A DNA stretch of 64,000 nt from CBDFKY01 sp965248995 (GCA_965248995.1 CBDFKY010000006.1:372001-436000); one strand, 5' to 3'; positions 16,352 to 28,639 are shown, counted from the stretch's first letter. The notes: generated by a model not told the origin, from the sequence alone. Numbers and translations are program-made.

Positions 16352-18289
16352 ATGGCGCAGGCAAAGAAAAAATCGACCACCGAACACGCACAACCGGAAA
16401 CATTGTCGTTTTCCGCGGAAATCAGCAAAGTGCTGAAGCTGATGATCCATTCGCTCTACACCAATAAGGATATTTTCCTGCGTGAGCTGATCTCCAACGC
16501 TTCGGACGCCTGCGACAAGCTGCGCTACCGCGCGCTGACCGACCAGGCGCTGCTCGGTGATCAGGCGGAACTGGGAATTACGGTGTCGCATGATGAGAAA
16601 GGCGGGACCGTTGATATCGCCGATACGGGCATCGGCATGAACCGTGAAGATCTGATCGCTAATCTCGGTACCATCGCCAAGTCGGGTACGGAGGAGTTCT
16701 TGAGCGCCCTCTCGGCCAGCAAGAACGATATGTCGCTGATCGGCCAGTTCGGCGTCGGGTTTTATTCTTCGTTCATGGTGGCGGACAGGGTGGAAGTGAC
16801 CAGCCGAAAAGCCGGGGAAGCGGAAGCGTGGAAGTGGGAATCCACCGGTGACGGCACGTTCAGTATCGCTCCATACGAAGGAGAAGCGCCGCGCGGTACG
16901 ACGATCCGCCTGCACCTGCGCAGCGATGCGAAGGACTATCTCGATAATTTCAAACTGCGCAACATTATCGAGACGTATTCCGACCATATCAATTTCCCGA
17001 TCTACCAGCGCTCCGTCACTTTCGAAGGGACGCAAGGCGAGCCGGAGCTGATCAATGAAGGCGGGGCGCTCTGGGTGCGGCCGAAAAGCGAGATCACGGA
17101 AGAGCAGTACAAGGATTTCTATCACCATGTCGCCCATTCGCCGGACGAGCCGTGGATGGTGCTGCATAACAGTGTGGAGGGCAAGACCTCCTATACCAAC
17201 CTGCTATTCATCCCTTCCATGAAGCCGTTCGACCTGTTCCATCCGGAACGCCGCCGGCGCGTGAAGCTGTATGTCAAGCGCGTGTTTATTACTGAAGAGA
17301 ACGTGGAACTGGTACCGCATAACCTGCGGTTCCTGCGCGGAATCATCGACTCCAACGACCTGCCGCTCAATATCAGCCGGGAGACGCTGCAGGACGATCC
17401 GCGCCTGCGCCAGATCCGCGAGAGCATTACCAGCAAGGTGCTTTCCGAATTGAAGAAAAAAGCGGAGAAAGAACCGGAGGCTTACGCAAAATTCTGGGAA
17501 AATTTCGGTGCGGTGATCAAGGAAGGGCTGTGCGAGCATGATTCGGCCCGCGACAAACTGCTGGAAGTCTGCCGTTTCGCTTCCACTTCCTCGGACATGA
17601 CGAGCTTGAGCGAGTATGTGAAACGCAAGCCTGAGGGGCAGGCGCAGATTTTCTACCTGACCGCCGATTCGCTCGAGGCCGCCCGCCACAGCCCGCTATT
17701 GGACGGATTCACCCGGCGCGGCATCGAAGTGCTGCTGCTGACCGACCATGTCGACGATTTCTGGGTCAATGTGGTGAGCACCTATCAGGACATCCCGTTC
17801 AAGTCCATCACCCGCAGTGATATCGAACTGGAAACGATTGCGCCGCTGCCCGAAAGCGCGCAGGAAGAAGCCGCGAAAACCGTTAAGGCGGACCGGCTGA
17901 ACGAAGAGCAGCAGTCGCAACTGCTCGTCCGTCTGCGCGGCTGTTACGGGGGTGCCATCAAAGATGTGCACGCCACCGATAAGCTGACCGATGCGCTGGC
18001 CTGCCTCGCCGTCGCCGAAGGGGCGATGGACATGCGCATGGAACGTTTCCTGATGGAGCATAACCAGCTGCCACGCAGAGGCGGGCGTATTCTGGAAGTC
18101 AATATCCGTCACCCGTTCTTCGCGTATCTGGCAGGCATCATGAACGAACCCGCCAAGGGGACGGAATTCGAGGAATGCGCGGCGCTGCTGCTCGATCAGG
18201 CATGCATCATCGAAGGTGAGGCGATCGACAATCCGGCGGCCTTCGCCAAGCGTCTCGGTGGGCTGATGCAGAAGGCGTTCGCGGAATAA
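16352..18289 (+). CDS. htpG: Hsp90-family chaperone HtpG
   Basis: 645 residues. The GHKL ATPase domain is intact: LRELISNASDACDKLRY (Glu and Asn of the ATP site), VDIADTGIGMNREDL and IGQFGVGFYSSFMVAD. The middle domain has NSVEGKTSYTNLLF and the catalytic-loop Arg region NLPLNISRETLQDD. The C-terminal dimerisation domain is present without the eukaryotic MEEVD tail. GAGGA eight bases upstream selects ATG 16352 over the upstream ATG at 16334, which would sit about 11 bases after the predicted heat-shock transcription start. HtpG helps refold clients after heat shock. Monocistronic. Confidence 0.97.
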   Translation: MAQAKKKSTTEHAQPETLSFSAEISKVLKLMIHSLYTNKDIFLRELISNASDACDKLRYRALTDQALLGDQAELGITVSHDEKGGTVDIADTGIGMNREDLIANLGTIAKSGTEEFLSALSASKNDMSLIGQFGVGFYSSFMVADRVEVTSRKAGEAEAWKWESTGDGTFSIAPYEGEAPRGTTIRLHLRSDAKDYLDNFKLRNIIETYSDHINFPIYQRSVTFEGTQGEPELINEGGALWVRPKSEITEEQYKDFYHHVAHSPDEPWMVLHNSVEGKTSYTNLLFIPSMKPFDLFHPERRRRVKLYVKRVFITEENVELVPHNLRFLRGIIDSNDLPLNISRETLQDDPRLRQIRESITSKVLSELKKKAEKEPEAYAKFWENFGAVIKEGLCEHDSARDKLLEVCRFASTSSDMTSLSEYVKRKPEGQAQIFYLTADSLEAARHSPLLDGFTRRGIEVLLLTDHVDDFWVNVVSTYQDIPFKSITRSDIELETIAPLPESAQEEAAKTVKADRLNEEQQSQLLVRLRGCYGGAIKDVHATDKLTDALACLAVAEGAMDMRMERFLMEHNQLPRRGGRILEVNIRHPFFAYLAGIMNEPAKGTEFEECAALLLDQACIIEGEAIDNPAAFAKRLGGLMQKAFAE

Positions 18290-18405
18290 ATCAGGCAACG
18301 GTGGAAGGGATGGACCTTGAGTCTGAAAAATTAACTTTTTCTTTAAAGGCAGGGTGTCATAATGGTGCGGACGTAACATAATTTAATTCCGGACCCCTGC
18401 CTTCG

Positions 18406-19221
18406 ATGCCTCTGCCTTCCCGTGCCGCTATCCAGGGATTTTCCCTGTTGGAGCTTTCCATCGTCCTGACGGTCGTCGGGCTGCTTGCCGGTGGGATCAT
18501 GATGGGCGGCACCCTGATTCGTGCGTCCGAACTGCGATCGGTCATCACCGACCTGCAGGCCTACGCTTCCGCCACCAATACCTTCAAGGACAAGTACGCG
18601 GCCGTGCCCGGCGATATGGCGAACGCCACCCAGATCTGGGGGAAACTGTCCGCCTACTGCCCGGGCGCCGTCGGCAACGCAAGCACGCTCGGCGTGTGTA
18701 ACGGGGACGGGGACGGGCGCATCAATCTGGAAGGGGGAGCCGCCGCGAGTGGGCAGCCGAGCGAAATGTACATGATCTGGAGGGAGCTTGCCCTCGCGGG
18801 ACTCATCAAAGGGCAGTATACCGGCATTACCGGTGTCGGATCGAACGGCTGGAACGCGACGACCGGTATCAATATTCCGGAATCCGCCGCCAAAGGGACG
18901 GGGTACTTCGTCTTTACCGCCGGTAATAATATCGACCCGGTGAATTTCCCCAACATCGTTCCATACTGGTTCACATACGATTATCCGAATTCGGTGCAAT
19001 ATGGTTTTGCCGGCGCTTATGGAATGGGGGGTTCGCTCACGGCGGACGAAGCGTCTATGATCGACGTCAAAATGGATGACGGGATGCCGGGAAAAGGCAA
19101 GATCATCGCCGCGGCGTGGGGGCCATGCACCAATGCGACTTCCACCGCCGATTATAATGCCGCTTATCTTACCGTCCCGACGGCGAACATCTGCAGTGTC
19201 ATTTTCCGGGAAATGTTTTAA
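18406..19221 (+). CDS. Type IV prepilin-like protein
   Basis: 271 residues with a prepilin peptidase site, AIQG|FSLLELSIVL: Gly at -1, Phe at +1 and Glu at +5, followed by one hydrophobic helix. The body has VPGDMANATQIWG, a GDGDGRI loop and an acidic MYMIWRELALAGLI segment. This set recurs in a group of alphaproteobacterial pilin-like proteins of type II secretion/type IV pilus kind. The C-terminus has a Cys pair likely to form a disulfide (GPCTN and ANICSV). No pilus or T2SS assembly gene is nearby, so its machine must be encoded elsewhere. It converges on the wall-hydrolase gene, 9 bases away. Confidence 0.85.
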   Translation: MPLPSRAAIQGFSLLELSIVLTVVGLLAGGIMMGGTLIRASELRSVITDLQAYASATNTFKDKYAAVPGDMANATQIWGKLSAYCPGAVGNASTLGVCNGDGDGRINLEGGAAASGQPSEMYMIWRELALAGLIKGQYTGITGVGSNGWNATTGINIPESAAKGTGYFVFTAGNNIDPVNFPNIVPYWFTYDYPNSVQYGFAGAYGMGGSLTADEASMIDVKMDDGMPGKGKIIAAAWGPCTNATSTADYNAAYLTVPTANICSVIFREMF

Positions 19222-19230
19222 ATCAGTATC

Positions 19231-20184
19231 CTAGGTGCGCGCCACGCTGGAGGTGCGCGAAGAACTCATATTCACGGCGTGCGGTGCGACCATTTCGCCG
19301 GAAGGAGCGACATCGTTCAGGCGTACATTGTTCCGGTGCTTTTCGCGCATCACTTCGATTTCTTTCACTAAATCACCCAACCCGTTGAATGCGTGATGCG
19401 GCGCGGCGGCGGTTTTTTCTGACACTTCCGGCGGATGGACCGCCGGTGCTGAAGGTGCGGGTGCGGTCTGCGGATGCGGCGCTACGTTCTCGGCCACCTG
19501 CACAGCGGCGGGCGCGCCGGGGCTGCGCGCATCGGCCAGCATGGTCATGCGGCCCGTGGTCTGAGCATATGCCGGATTATTGGCGACCGCCGCCGCCAGT
19601 GCCAGCGCATCAGGGGAAAGATCCAGATGTGCTTCGGCGATCGGCTTGCTGTGGCGGTGCAGCGCCGCGTCATATTTTCCGATGCCGTAGTGCGTATGCG
19701 CCTCATGGATCTGGCCCTTCAGATCCTTCACCTGTTCCACGTACAACGTTTGATTTTTTCCGGAATAGGTTCCTCGCTGATGCGTCGTATGCTCGTTTTC
19801 AAAAAAGGCGACGTTGTGCATTTCCGGAAACGCCCGGTTATAGGAACCGTCCTTGAAACTTTGCAGGGCGGCGACCGCAAGAGCGATATCCTGCTGGTTC
19901 GGGGCTGGAAGATTATTCACGTTGCCGCCATGCCGGTTGATGGGTTCGAATTCACCGGGGGAGTTTATGACCGAGGTAAGGGTACGGGTGTTCCAGTATT
20001 GATTGGTCTCCGGGCTGTGCTGGCTGTCAATGGCGCGGTTCATAACGCTGCGAGCCACATGCAGCCTCACTTCCGGCCCGAACTCGCCCGCGCCGGGATT
20101 CAGGTGCATGGCAATGGCTTCCGCCTTCATGATCTTGGCGAGATTGATGATGTCTTGGGCGGTGATGTGGACGTTGACGGTCAT
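19231..20184 (-). CDS. SleB-like cell-wall hydrolase with shared C-terminal tail
   Basis: 317 residues. The first 170 resemble the SleB/CwlJ (Hydrolase_2) fold: KAEAIAMH with the candidate catalytic Glu, VARSVMNRAI, a LTSVINSPGEFEPIN block and EMHNVAFFENEH. Such enzymes are lytic transglycosylases or amidases acting on peptidoglycan. A Pro/Ala-rich linker (about residues 215-265) leads to a tail reading FNGLGDLVKEIEVMREK, closely matching the tail of the upstream hydrolase (FAGLGGVLHEIDAMRQK). No Sec signal or membrane segment is seen, so export must use another route. It follows the CHAP-like gene after 51 bases on the same strand, probably as an operon. Confidence 0.65.
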   Translation of the reverse strand: MTVNVHITAQDIINLAKIMKAEAIAMHLNPGAGEFGPEVRLHVARSVMNRAIDSQHSPETNQYWNTRTLTSVINSPGEFEPINRHGGNVNNLPAPNQQDIALAVAALQSFKDGSYNRAFPEMHNVAFFENEHTTHQRGTYSGKNQTLYVEQVKDLKGQIHEAHTHYGIGKYDAALHRHSKPIAEAHLDLSPDALALAAAVANNPAYAQTTGRMTMLADARSPGAPAAVQVAENVAPHPQTAPAPSAPAVHPPEVSEKTAAAPHHAFNGLGDLVKEIEVMREKHRNNVRLNDVAPSGEMVAPHAVNMSSSRTSSVART

Positions 20185-20235
20185 GCGATAAAGATTATCC
20201 GATGGATGCTCCCATGCTTCTGGTGCTGCTCATGC

Positions 20236-21051
20236 TTACGGTATGGGGAGCAGCCATGTCATGGGAAGGTTAATATCCTGCAATGCAACCCTACCGGCTA
20301 ATTTCTGGCGCATGGCATCGATTTCGTGAAGTACGCCGCCCAAACCGGCGAACGCAGTTTTCACTTCCGGTACTTTCAGTGCTTCCGCCGTTTGCATCGG
20401 ATGAGCAAGTTCGGTGGAAGCAAGGGGGTGTTGTGACGGAATAGAGGCGCGGACGTTATCAAAATGAGTTGGCGCGGAAGCTTTTGCTATTTCAGACTCA
20501 TGTGCCGCAAGCGGTGTCGGAGCGATCCCCATGGTAAACAGATGATGCGCCATTTTCGCACCCGAAACATATTTTTCATCGATCTGCTTTACGGAGATGG
20601 TGCGTACAGATGCCTGATTGCCCCAGTTTCCATCCGCTACGGTAATGGTATGATTTTTTTCATCCGTTCCGACCACGGATAAGGTGTGGCCTTGGCCATA
20701 CATGGAAACGATCGAACCGACCGGAGGGAGTTGGCCGTCTTTCGTATCCCCACCCCACCCCTGATTGATACCATTCTGGATGACAGCGCCTGTGAGATTA
20801 GTGTTGGGGCATTTTGAAATTAATTCCGAGTAACCGCTGTTGCGAAATATTTGCGTGGTATACGCCGCGCACCATTGACCCGATGGTCCATGGCTCCACG
20901 CCTGGGCTTCCGCTCCTTTATGGGCGTTTTTAGCGAAATAGTTGGCTGTTTGAATGTTGCGAGCAAAATATTCCGCAGCTGTCGGTTCTCCTCTCCATGC
21001 AGTAAGGGTAGTATCTACAGGAGCGTCCTGTATAGCTTGGTCTAGTGACAT
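20236..21051 (-). CDS. CHAP-like peptidoglycan amidase/endopeptidase with shared C-terminal tail
   Basis: 271 residues. GQWCAAYTTQIFRNSGY carries the catalytic Cys and GQGHTLSVVGTDE the His, with ADGNWGNQ as the likely third position; the order and spacing fit CHAP/NlpC-type cysteine hydrolases that cut peptidoglycan cross-links. The last 40 residues, after a Pro/Ser/His-rich linker, hold FAGLGGVLHEIDAMRQK, nearly repeated in the gene just downstream. No signal peptide. A GAGGAA site precedes the ATG. It is the first gene of a leftward pair and points away from the rRNA promoter region. Confidence 0.75.
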   Translation of the reverse strand: MSLDQAIQDAPVDTTLTAWRGEPTAAEYFARNIQTANYFAKNAHKGAEAQAWSHGPSGQWCAAYTTQIFRNSGYSELISKCPNTNLTGAVIQNGINQGWGGDTKDGQLPPVGSIVSMYGQGHTLSVVGTDEKNHTITVADGNWGNQASVRTISVKQIDEKYVSGAKMAHHLFTMGIAPTPLAAHESEIAKASAPTHFDNVRASIPSQHPLASTELAHPMQTAEALKVPEVKTAFAGLGGVLHEIDAMRQKLAGRVALQDINLPMTWLLPIP

Positions 21052-21257
21052 GAAAGAGATTTCCTCAAGAAAATCTTATAAATACTTCATTGATATGATC
21101 TATACTTAAATATTACTGCATATTTAACGAAAAGTAAATTTTTATTTCACACAAGTCGGCTTGTGTTTTTTTATGAAATGGAAAACGGGAGTTTTATGCG
21201 GCGCTAAAACTAAAGCTTTGATGCAGTAAGGATTTTATAAAAAATGCAAAATAGCTG

Positions 21258-21287
21258 TTGACGGGGGCTGGAAGATTCCCCTATAAC
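21258..21287 (+). promoter_or_regulatory. Sigma-70 promoter of the 23S-5S operon
   Basis: TTGACG at 21258-21263 and TATAAC at 21282-21287, spaced by 18 bases, stand behind about 150 bases of A+T-rich sequence that could act as an UP element. The promoter lies about 285 bases before the mature 23S 5' end and after the divergent hydrolase gene, so this 23S-5S unit is transcribed on its own. Confidence 0.6.
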
Positions 21288-21366
21288 CGCCTTCCACCCG
21301 ATGAGGGTTGGATGCGCCAAGCGAAGCTGAAACAAGCAACCGCAAAGCGCTGCTGATAAATATTGT

Positions 21367-21542
21367 GAATATGTTTTTCCTGACATTAGGGTCTCACAAG
21401 TTCACTCGCAAGAGATGAACGTTAGTGAGATTCAAAATGAAAAATGAGTTGATGCTAGCCTAGTATCAAGAAGCACGATATAGCGATATATCATTGCAAG
21501 GCGGACAGGACAGTTTTTGTTCTGTATGTCTTGTAACTCAAG

Positions 21543-21549
<7 letters not shown>
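21367..21549 (+). other. 23S leader: long-range processing stems
   Basis: Three leader blocks are complementary to blocks downstream of 23S: 21367-21383 pairs perfectly over 17 bases with 24466-24482; about 21446-21470 pairs imperfectly with 24393-24418; and 21511-21549 pairs with 24340-24384. In the precursor RNA these bring both ends of 23S together, as expected for RNase III processing. A local hairpin CTCAC-x2-GTTCA...TGAAC-x4-GTGAG occupies 21392-21431. Confidence 0.7.
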
Positions 21550-24346
<2,797 letters not shown>

Positions 24347-24511
24347 CGCATATTGAGTTTACAAGGCATACAGTACAAAAACTGTAAGTCATGATACTTG
24401 AAGGCTAGTCATCAACTTACACCGCAATGTAGTGAAAGCTATGTTGCACAACATACCGAAAATGATCAGGAAAAACATATTCCACCGCAGTAACAAAAAG
24501 TCGGTTTATAC

Positions 24512-24631
24512 GGCTTGGTGATTATGGCGGAGGTGGCACCACCCGTTCCCATACCGAACACGACCGTGAAACCCTCCTGCGCCGATGGTACTATGTCTTA
24601 AGGCATGGGAGAGTAGGTCGTTGCCAAGCTT
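24512..24631 (+). rRNA. rrf: 5S ribosomal RNA
   Basis: GGCTTGG at the 5' end pairs with CCAAGC at the 3' end, and the body carries CCCATACCGAACACGACCGT and GGGAGAGTAGGTCG, the usual 5S landmarks. It follows 23S by about 165 bases. A wider stem, TCGGTTTATA against TTATAAGCCGA, brackets it and runs into a T-tract. Confidence 0.95.
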
Positions 24632-24664
24632 TATAAGCCGATTTTTTGCTTATTTTATATAAAA

Positions 24665-24703
24665 AAAACGCTTCGCAATAAAAACTGCGGAGCGTTTCTT
24701 TTA
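24665..24703. terminator. Bidirectional Rho-independent terminator
   Basis: AAACGCTTCGCA pairs with TGCGGAGCGTTT around ATAAAAAC, with A-runs before and T-runs after. It can end the rRNA transcript on the + strand and the glycine-zipper gene (24742-25083) on the - strand. Confidence 0.8.
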
Positions 24704-24741
24704 TGGTAAAAAGGCTAATAGTTGGCGCAATATCAGAATTT

Positions 24742-25083
24742 TCAGCGGGGTGGCAACTCATCTTTTGCGATACTGCGCATTTCTTCACGTAGTTTAAGTT
24801 TTTCAACCTGCGTAAGTGTTTCTTTATGCTGCTCTTCTCCCTTGCCCGCCGTTGTCCAGCCATCTATCGCTCCATGCACAGTGCCTACTATGCCACCAAC
24901 GCTTGTCCCGATCAGAGCTCCAACCGCTGCGTTTGTTCCACGGTTACCGGGGACTAAAGCCCCAATTGCCGCCCCAACACCTGCTCCCCCAATAGTACCC
25001 ACGGTACTTTCTATAAAAGATTTTCCTAAAGCGGCTGTTACTTTTCCTGGACCTTTGTAATCTTCATCATAATTGTCAGACAT
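24742..25083 (-). CDS. Glycine-zipper protein, function unknown
   Basis: 113 residues from ATG 25083, which has AGGGG seven bases upstream. The middle is a glycine-zipper membrane-interacting region with GxxxG repeats (VGTIGGAGVGAAIGALVPG, then GALIGTSVGGIVGTVHG). The N-terminus is acidic and the C-terminus a charged helix (LTQVEKLKLREEMRSIAKDE). There is no signal peptide, so it could insert directly into a membrane or be exported by a non-Sec route; small glycine-zipper proteins include bacteriocin-like peptides and envelope proteins, and I cannot choose. The frame is open upstream but without coding signs. Confidence 0.7.
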   Translation of the reverse strand: MSDNYDEDYKGPGKVTAALGKSFIESTVGTIGGAGVGAAIGALVPGNRGTNAAVGALIGTSVGGIVGTVHGAIDGWTTAGKGEEQHKETLTQVEKLKLREEMRSIAKDELPPR

Positions 25084-25330
25084 ATGGAACCCCTTAAATT
25101 TTATCTTAACAAAGTAAAAATAGCATAATCTAAAATTTCCTAAATAAATATTAAGATTATATGACAAAAATTTCCTTGAAAGATTAGGATTGTTTCCTGT
25201 CGGAAGAACTACAGATAACATAAATGCATACCATTTATTTCTTCCTGTTATTCCACTTTCATATTGGCAGACTGCATGAAAGCCGCTAGAAAAACAGCGC
25301 ATCAACTCCTCTGCGTCACGGACTCCCGCC

Positions 25331-27688
25331 TTGCTCAAACCCTTCCTCCGCCCACTGTGGCACCGCCGCCACCGCATCGTGCAGGGCACCAAGCGCCTGG
25401 TCGGCTGGACGTTCACCACGCTCGGCCAGCTGCCGCTGCCGGAGTATCTGAAGCAGGGCATCCGCGACGTTACCATGCTGTCCGTCGAGCATATGGTCAT
25501 CCACACGCACGCCTACCGCAACTGGCAGCGCGAACGCGCCGGCACCAGCCGGATTCAGCGGCTGATCAGCGCCGCGCCGGAAGCGAGCAAAAAACAGAAA
25601 AAACTGCATCATCCGGCCGCCCCGAAGGACGAACAATGGGCGGCGCTCCCGCCATCGCCCGCCTTCGCGGGAGGTGTCATCCCGCTCGACGTGATCGTCC
25701 CGGTCTACCGCGATCATGACCAGACGCTCAACGCCATTTACCAGGCGCTCGCCACCCGGCCTCTCAACAAAACGCCTTATCATGTCATCGTCATCAACGA
25801 CGCCGGGCCTGACCCGAAACTCGCCGCCACGCTGGTACGCTTATCCGAGCGCGGCCTGTTCGAACTGCATATCAACGAAGAAAACCTCGGCTTCGTACAG
25901 ACCGTCAATAAAGGGATGCAGCTGCACCCCAACCGAGACGTGCTGCTGCTCAATTCCGACACCGAAGTCTATAACCACTGGGTCGACCGGATGGCTGCCG
26001 CTGCCACGTCCGCACCGCGCATTTCCAGCGTCACCCCGCTTTCCAACAACGCGGAGATCTGCAGCTATCCGCATTTCGTGCAGAACAACGAACTGCCGCT
26101 GGAAGTCTCCTACCGAGAACTCGACGCACTCGCCGCCGCGTCCAACCCGCGTGCCACGGTCGATATCCCGACCGGTGTCGGCTTCTGCATGCTGATCACC
26201 CGCGCCTCACTGAATGAGGTCGGATATTTCGACGTGGAGCGCTTCGGCAAAGGATACGGCGAAGAAAACGATTTCTGCATGCGGGCCATCGCCAAGGGCT
26301 GGACGCATGTCATGGCGTGCGACACCTATGTCCGCCATATCGGCGGGTCATCGTTCGGAGCGAGCAAGCATAAGCGGGCGATGCGGGCGTATGACATCCT
26401 GCTCAGCCTGTATCCGGATTACGGCAAGATCGTCCATGCCTTCATCAATGCCGATCCGGTGGCGCAGTACCGCCTTAATCTGGATATCGCCCGCATCAAA
26501 AAAATCATGCAGGGGCCGGCCATCCTTATGGTCAATCACCAGATGGGGGGAGGAACGGGGCGACATGTGCAGGAAATGTGCACGGGTCTCCGTTCGGAAG
26601 GTATCGGCGCATTCATATTGGAGCCTTCCCCTATCGGTCATGGCCTTATTACCATCAGATGCGCCGCCGTGCCGGAAACGCCCAACCTGACCTTCTCCAT
26701 GGAATATGACCGGGAGGCGTTTCTGGACAGCTTGAAAGCACTCGACGTGTTTCACATTCATATCCACCATGTGGTGAATTATCCACAACGTATCCTGGAT
26801 TTCCTGACGCAGGCGGCAACCAGGCTGCGTTTATGTTATGATGTCACCTTGCACGATTACTACACGATCTGCCCACGTATCAATCTGGTGGACCGCAGTG
26901 ACTATTATTGCGGCGAGCCGGATGTCACCGGATGCGAACGCTGCGTCGAGACAACCCCGTCACATGCGGGAGGCATGCCGGTCTGGCAGTGGCGTAACCA
27001 GTTCGAAACGCTGCTGATGGGCGCACGCAGGGTGTTCGTGCCAAGTATGGACGTGGCTCAGCGTATCACCCGTTATTATCCTCAACTATCCATGACGCTG
27101 CGCCCCCATACCGAACATTTCAGTGATGCGTCGTTACTGAACGTCGCGAGAGCGCCGGAGGAAAGGCTGCGCATTGCCGTGATCGGCGCCATTTCGCTCA
27201 TCAAAGGCTCGCAAGTGCTGGCGGACGCGATCCGGGATGCCAATAAACGCCGCCTGCCGCTTGATTACATTCTGATCGGGCATACCGATCATCCGGACCT
27301 GAACGCCGGAATGCCGAATTTCACCATGACCGGACAATATGAGGAAGAAGAAGTCGGGGCGCTGCTGGCGGAACACAGGCCGCATCTGGCATTCATCCCG
27401 AGCATCTGGCCGGAAACCTATTGTTACACGCTTTCCATCGCGCTTAAGCATGGCATCCATCCGGCGGCGTTCGATATGGGAGCGCCGGCGGAGCGTCTGC
27501 GAGCGCTGGGCGCGTATGCCGGGGAAATTCTGCCCACGGCCTGGATGAGAGACATCAGAAGCCTGAATGATTATTTTATGGCGTATATGTCGCACATGAA
27601 TGCGGCGGCCCGCCCTGTGGACATTACCTATCCCTCGCTGATGCGGGATTATTACCAGCTGAGTCCGGCGCTGGAAATGGTGGCGTAG
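25331..27688 (+). CDS. Two-domain glycosyltransferase (GT2 followed by GT4-like domain)
   Basis: 785 residues. A GT2 domain (about residues 115-345) has LDVIVPVYRDHDQTL, HVIVINDAG and the metal-binding DxD-like NSDTEV, with GKGYGEENDFCMRA as the catalytic-base region. A second glycosyltransferase half (about 395-785) has MGGGTGRHVQEM, VIGAISLIKGSQ and FIPSIWPETYCYTLSIAL, typical of GT4 retaining enzymes. Such fusions build surface polysaccharides. The start is uncertain: I see only TTG 25331, without a ribosome-binding site, just past the A+T-rich region 25084-25265 that holds no gene, so the 5' end may be truncated or rearranged. Confidence 0.85.
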   Translation: MLKPFLRPLWHRRHRIVQGTKRLVGWTFTTLGQLPLPEYLKQGIRDVTMLSVEHMVIHTHAYRNWQRERAGTSRIQRLISAAPEASKKQKKLHHPAAPKDEQWAALPPSPAFAGGVIPLDVIVPVYRDHDQTLNAIYQALATRPLNKTPYHVIVINDAGPDPKLAATLVRLSERGLFELHINEENLGFVQTVNKGMQLHPNRDVLLLNSDTEVYNHWVDRMAAAATSAPRISSVTPLSNNAEICSYPHFVQNNELPLEVSYRELDALAAASNPRATVDIPTGVGFCMLITRASLNEVGYFDVERFGKGYGEENDFCMRAIAKGWTHVMACDTYVRHIGGSSFGASKHKRAMRAYDILLSLYPDYGKIVHAFINADPVAQYRLNLDIARIKKIMQGPAILMVNHQMGGGTGRHVQEMCTGLRSEGIGAFILEPSPIGHGLITIRCAAVPETPNLTFSMEYDREAFLDSLKALDVFHIHIHHVVNYPQRILDFLTQAATRLRLCYDVTLHDYYTICPRINLVDRSDYYCGEPDVTGCERCVETTPSHAGGMPVWQWRNQFETLLMGARRVFVPSMDVAQRITRYYPQLSMTLRPHTEHFSDASLLNVARAPEERLRIAVIGAISLIKGSQVLADAIRDANKRRLPLDYILIGHTDHPDLNAGMPNFTMTGQYEEEEVGALLAEHRPHLAFIPSIWPETYCYTLSIALKHGIHPAAFDMGAPAERLRALGAYAGEILPTAWMRDIRSLNDYFMAYMSHMNAAARPVDITYPSLMRDYYQLSPALEMVA

Positions 27689-27703
27689 CTCTAATAGCGT
27701 TTT

Positions 27704-28639
27704 TCAATGGCCTTCCGCAAGGGAGCAGGGGGTGCCGTCGTCACCGAGCTCGAGCTGCAGGGTGCTGTGGCCGATACGGAATTTTTTTTCCAGCACCTTC
27801 GCCGTTTCTTTCAGGAACGCATCTCCCGGATGCAGCGCCCCTTTGATCAATATATGCGCGGACAGTGCGGTTTCGTTGGTGCTCATCGCCCAGATATGCA
27901 GGTCGTGCACAGCCGACACTTCCGGCAGCGTACTGAGAAAATCCCTTACTTCCGCCGTATGGATATGCCGCGGCGCGGCCTGTAGTGCCAAGTCAAACGC
28001 CTCCCTCAGCAGGCCCCACGCGTTGATGATGATAATAAGGGACACCGCGAGGCTGACCAGCGGATCCAGCCACGTCCAGCCTGTCACCATCATCCATCCC
28101 GCCGATAGCAATACCCCTAACGAGACGAGCGCGTCCGCCGCCATATGCAGGAAAGCGCCGCGAATGTTCAAATCGTCCGAGCGCCCCGACATGAACAGCC
28201 AGGCGGTGATGCCGTTTACCGCTATTCCGGCCCCGGCGACCAGCATGACGGTGGTACCCTGCACCATGTGCGGAGAAGAAAAACGCTGTACCGCTTCCAG
28301 GCCGATGCTGCCGCAGGCGAGAAGCAGCAATACGGCGTTGGCGAGCGCGGCAAGAATGGAAGAGCTCTGAAGGCCGTAGGTGTAGCGCTCGTTCGGTTTG
28401 CTTCTGGCCAGGACCACCGCTCCCCAGCTGAGTGCAAGCCCCAGTATGTCACCTACATTATGACCCGCATCCGCGAGCAGGGCCAGCGAGCCCGACCGGA
28501 ATCCGAGAATGATTTCGATGGTGACGAACGAGACGTTGAGCAGAATGCCGATAAGGAATGCACGGCCATACTCGGTGACGGCATGACTGTGGCTGGCGCT
28601 GTCGTGATGATGATGGTGGTGGCCGTCAGAAGAGTGCAC
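27704..28639 (-). CDS. Cation diffusion facilitator (Zn/Co/Cd exporter, CzcD/ZitB-like)
   Basis: 311 residues. An N-terminal His tract (HHHHHHDSASHSH) is followed by six membrane helices. The metal-binding HxxxD pairs of CDF proteins are present: DAGHNVGD in TM2 and HMAADALVS in TM5. The C-terminal cytoplasmic domain (PEVSAVHDLHIWAMSTNETALSA, residues about 225-300, quoted in part as VHDLHIWAMSTNE) regulates transport. It exchanges cytoplasmic metal for protons. The gene converges on the glycosyltransferase, 15 bases away, and diverges from the glutamate dehydrogenase. Confidence 0.94.
   Translation of the reverse strand: MHSSDGHHHHHHDSASHSHAVTEYGRAFLIGILLNVSFVTIEIILGFRSGSLALLADAGHNVGDILGLALSWGAVVLARSKPNERYTYGLQSSSILAALANAVLLLLACGSIGLEAVQRFSSPHMVQGTTVMLVAGAGIAVNGITAWLFMSGRSDDLNIRGAFLHMAADALVSLGVLLSAGWMMVTGWTWLDPLVSLAVSLIIIINAWGLLREAFDLALQAAPRHIHTAEVRDFLSTLPEVSAVHDLHIWAMSTNETALSAHILIKGALHPGDAFLKETAKVLEKKFRIGHSTLQLELGDDGTPCSLAEGH

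Noticed and set aside
25264..25719. A + strand frame overlapping the 5' end of the glycosyltransferase as a separate gene
   Set aside because: Its translation is Pro/Arg/His-rich without domain and overlaps GT2 coding sequence in another frame.
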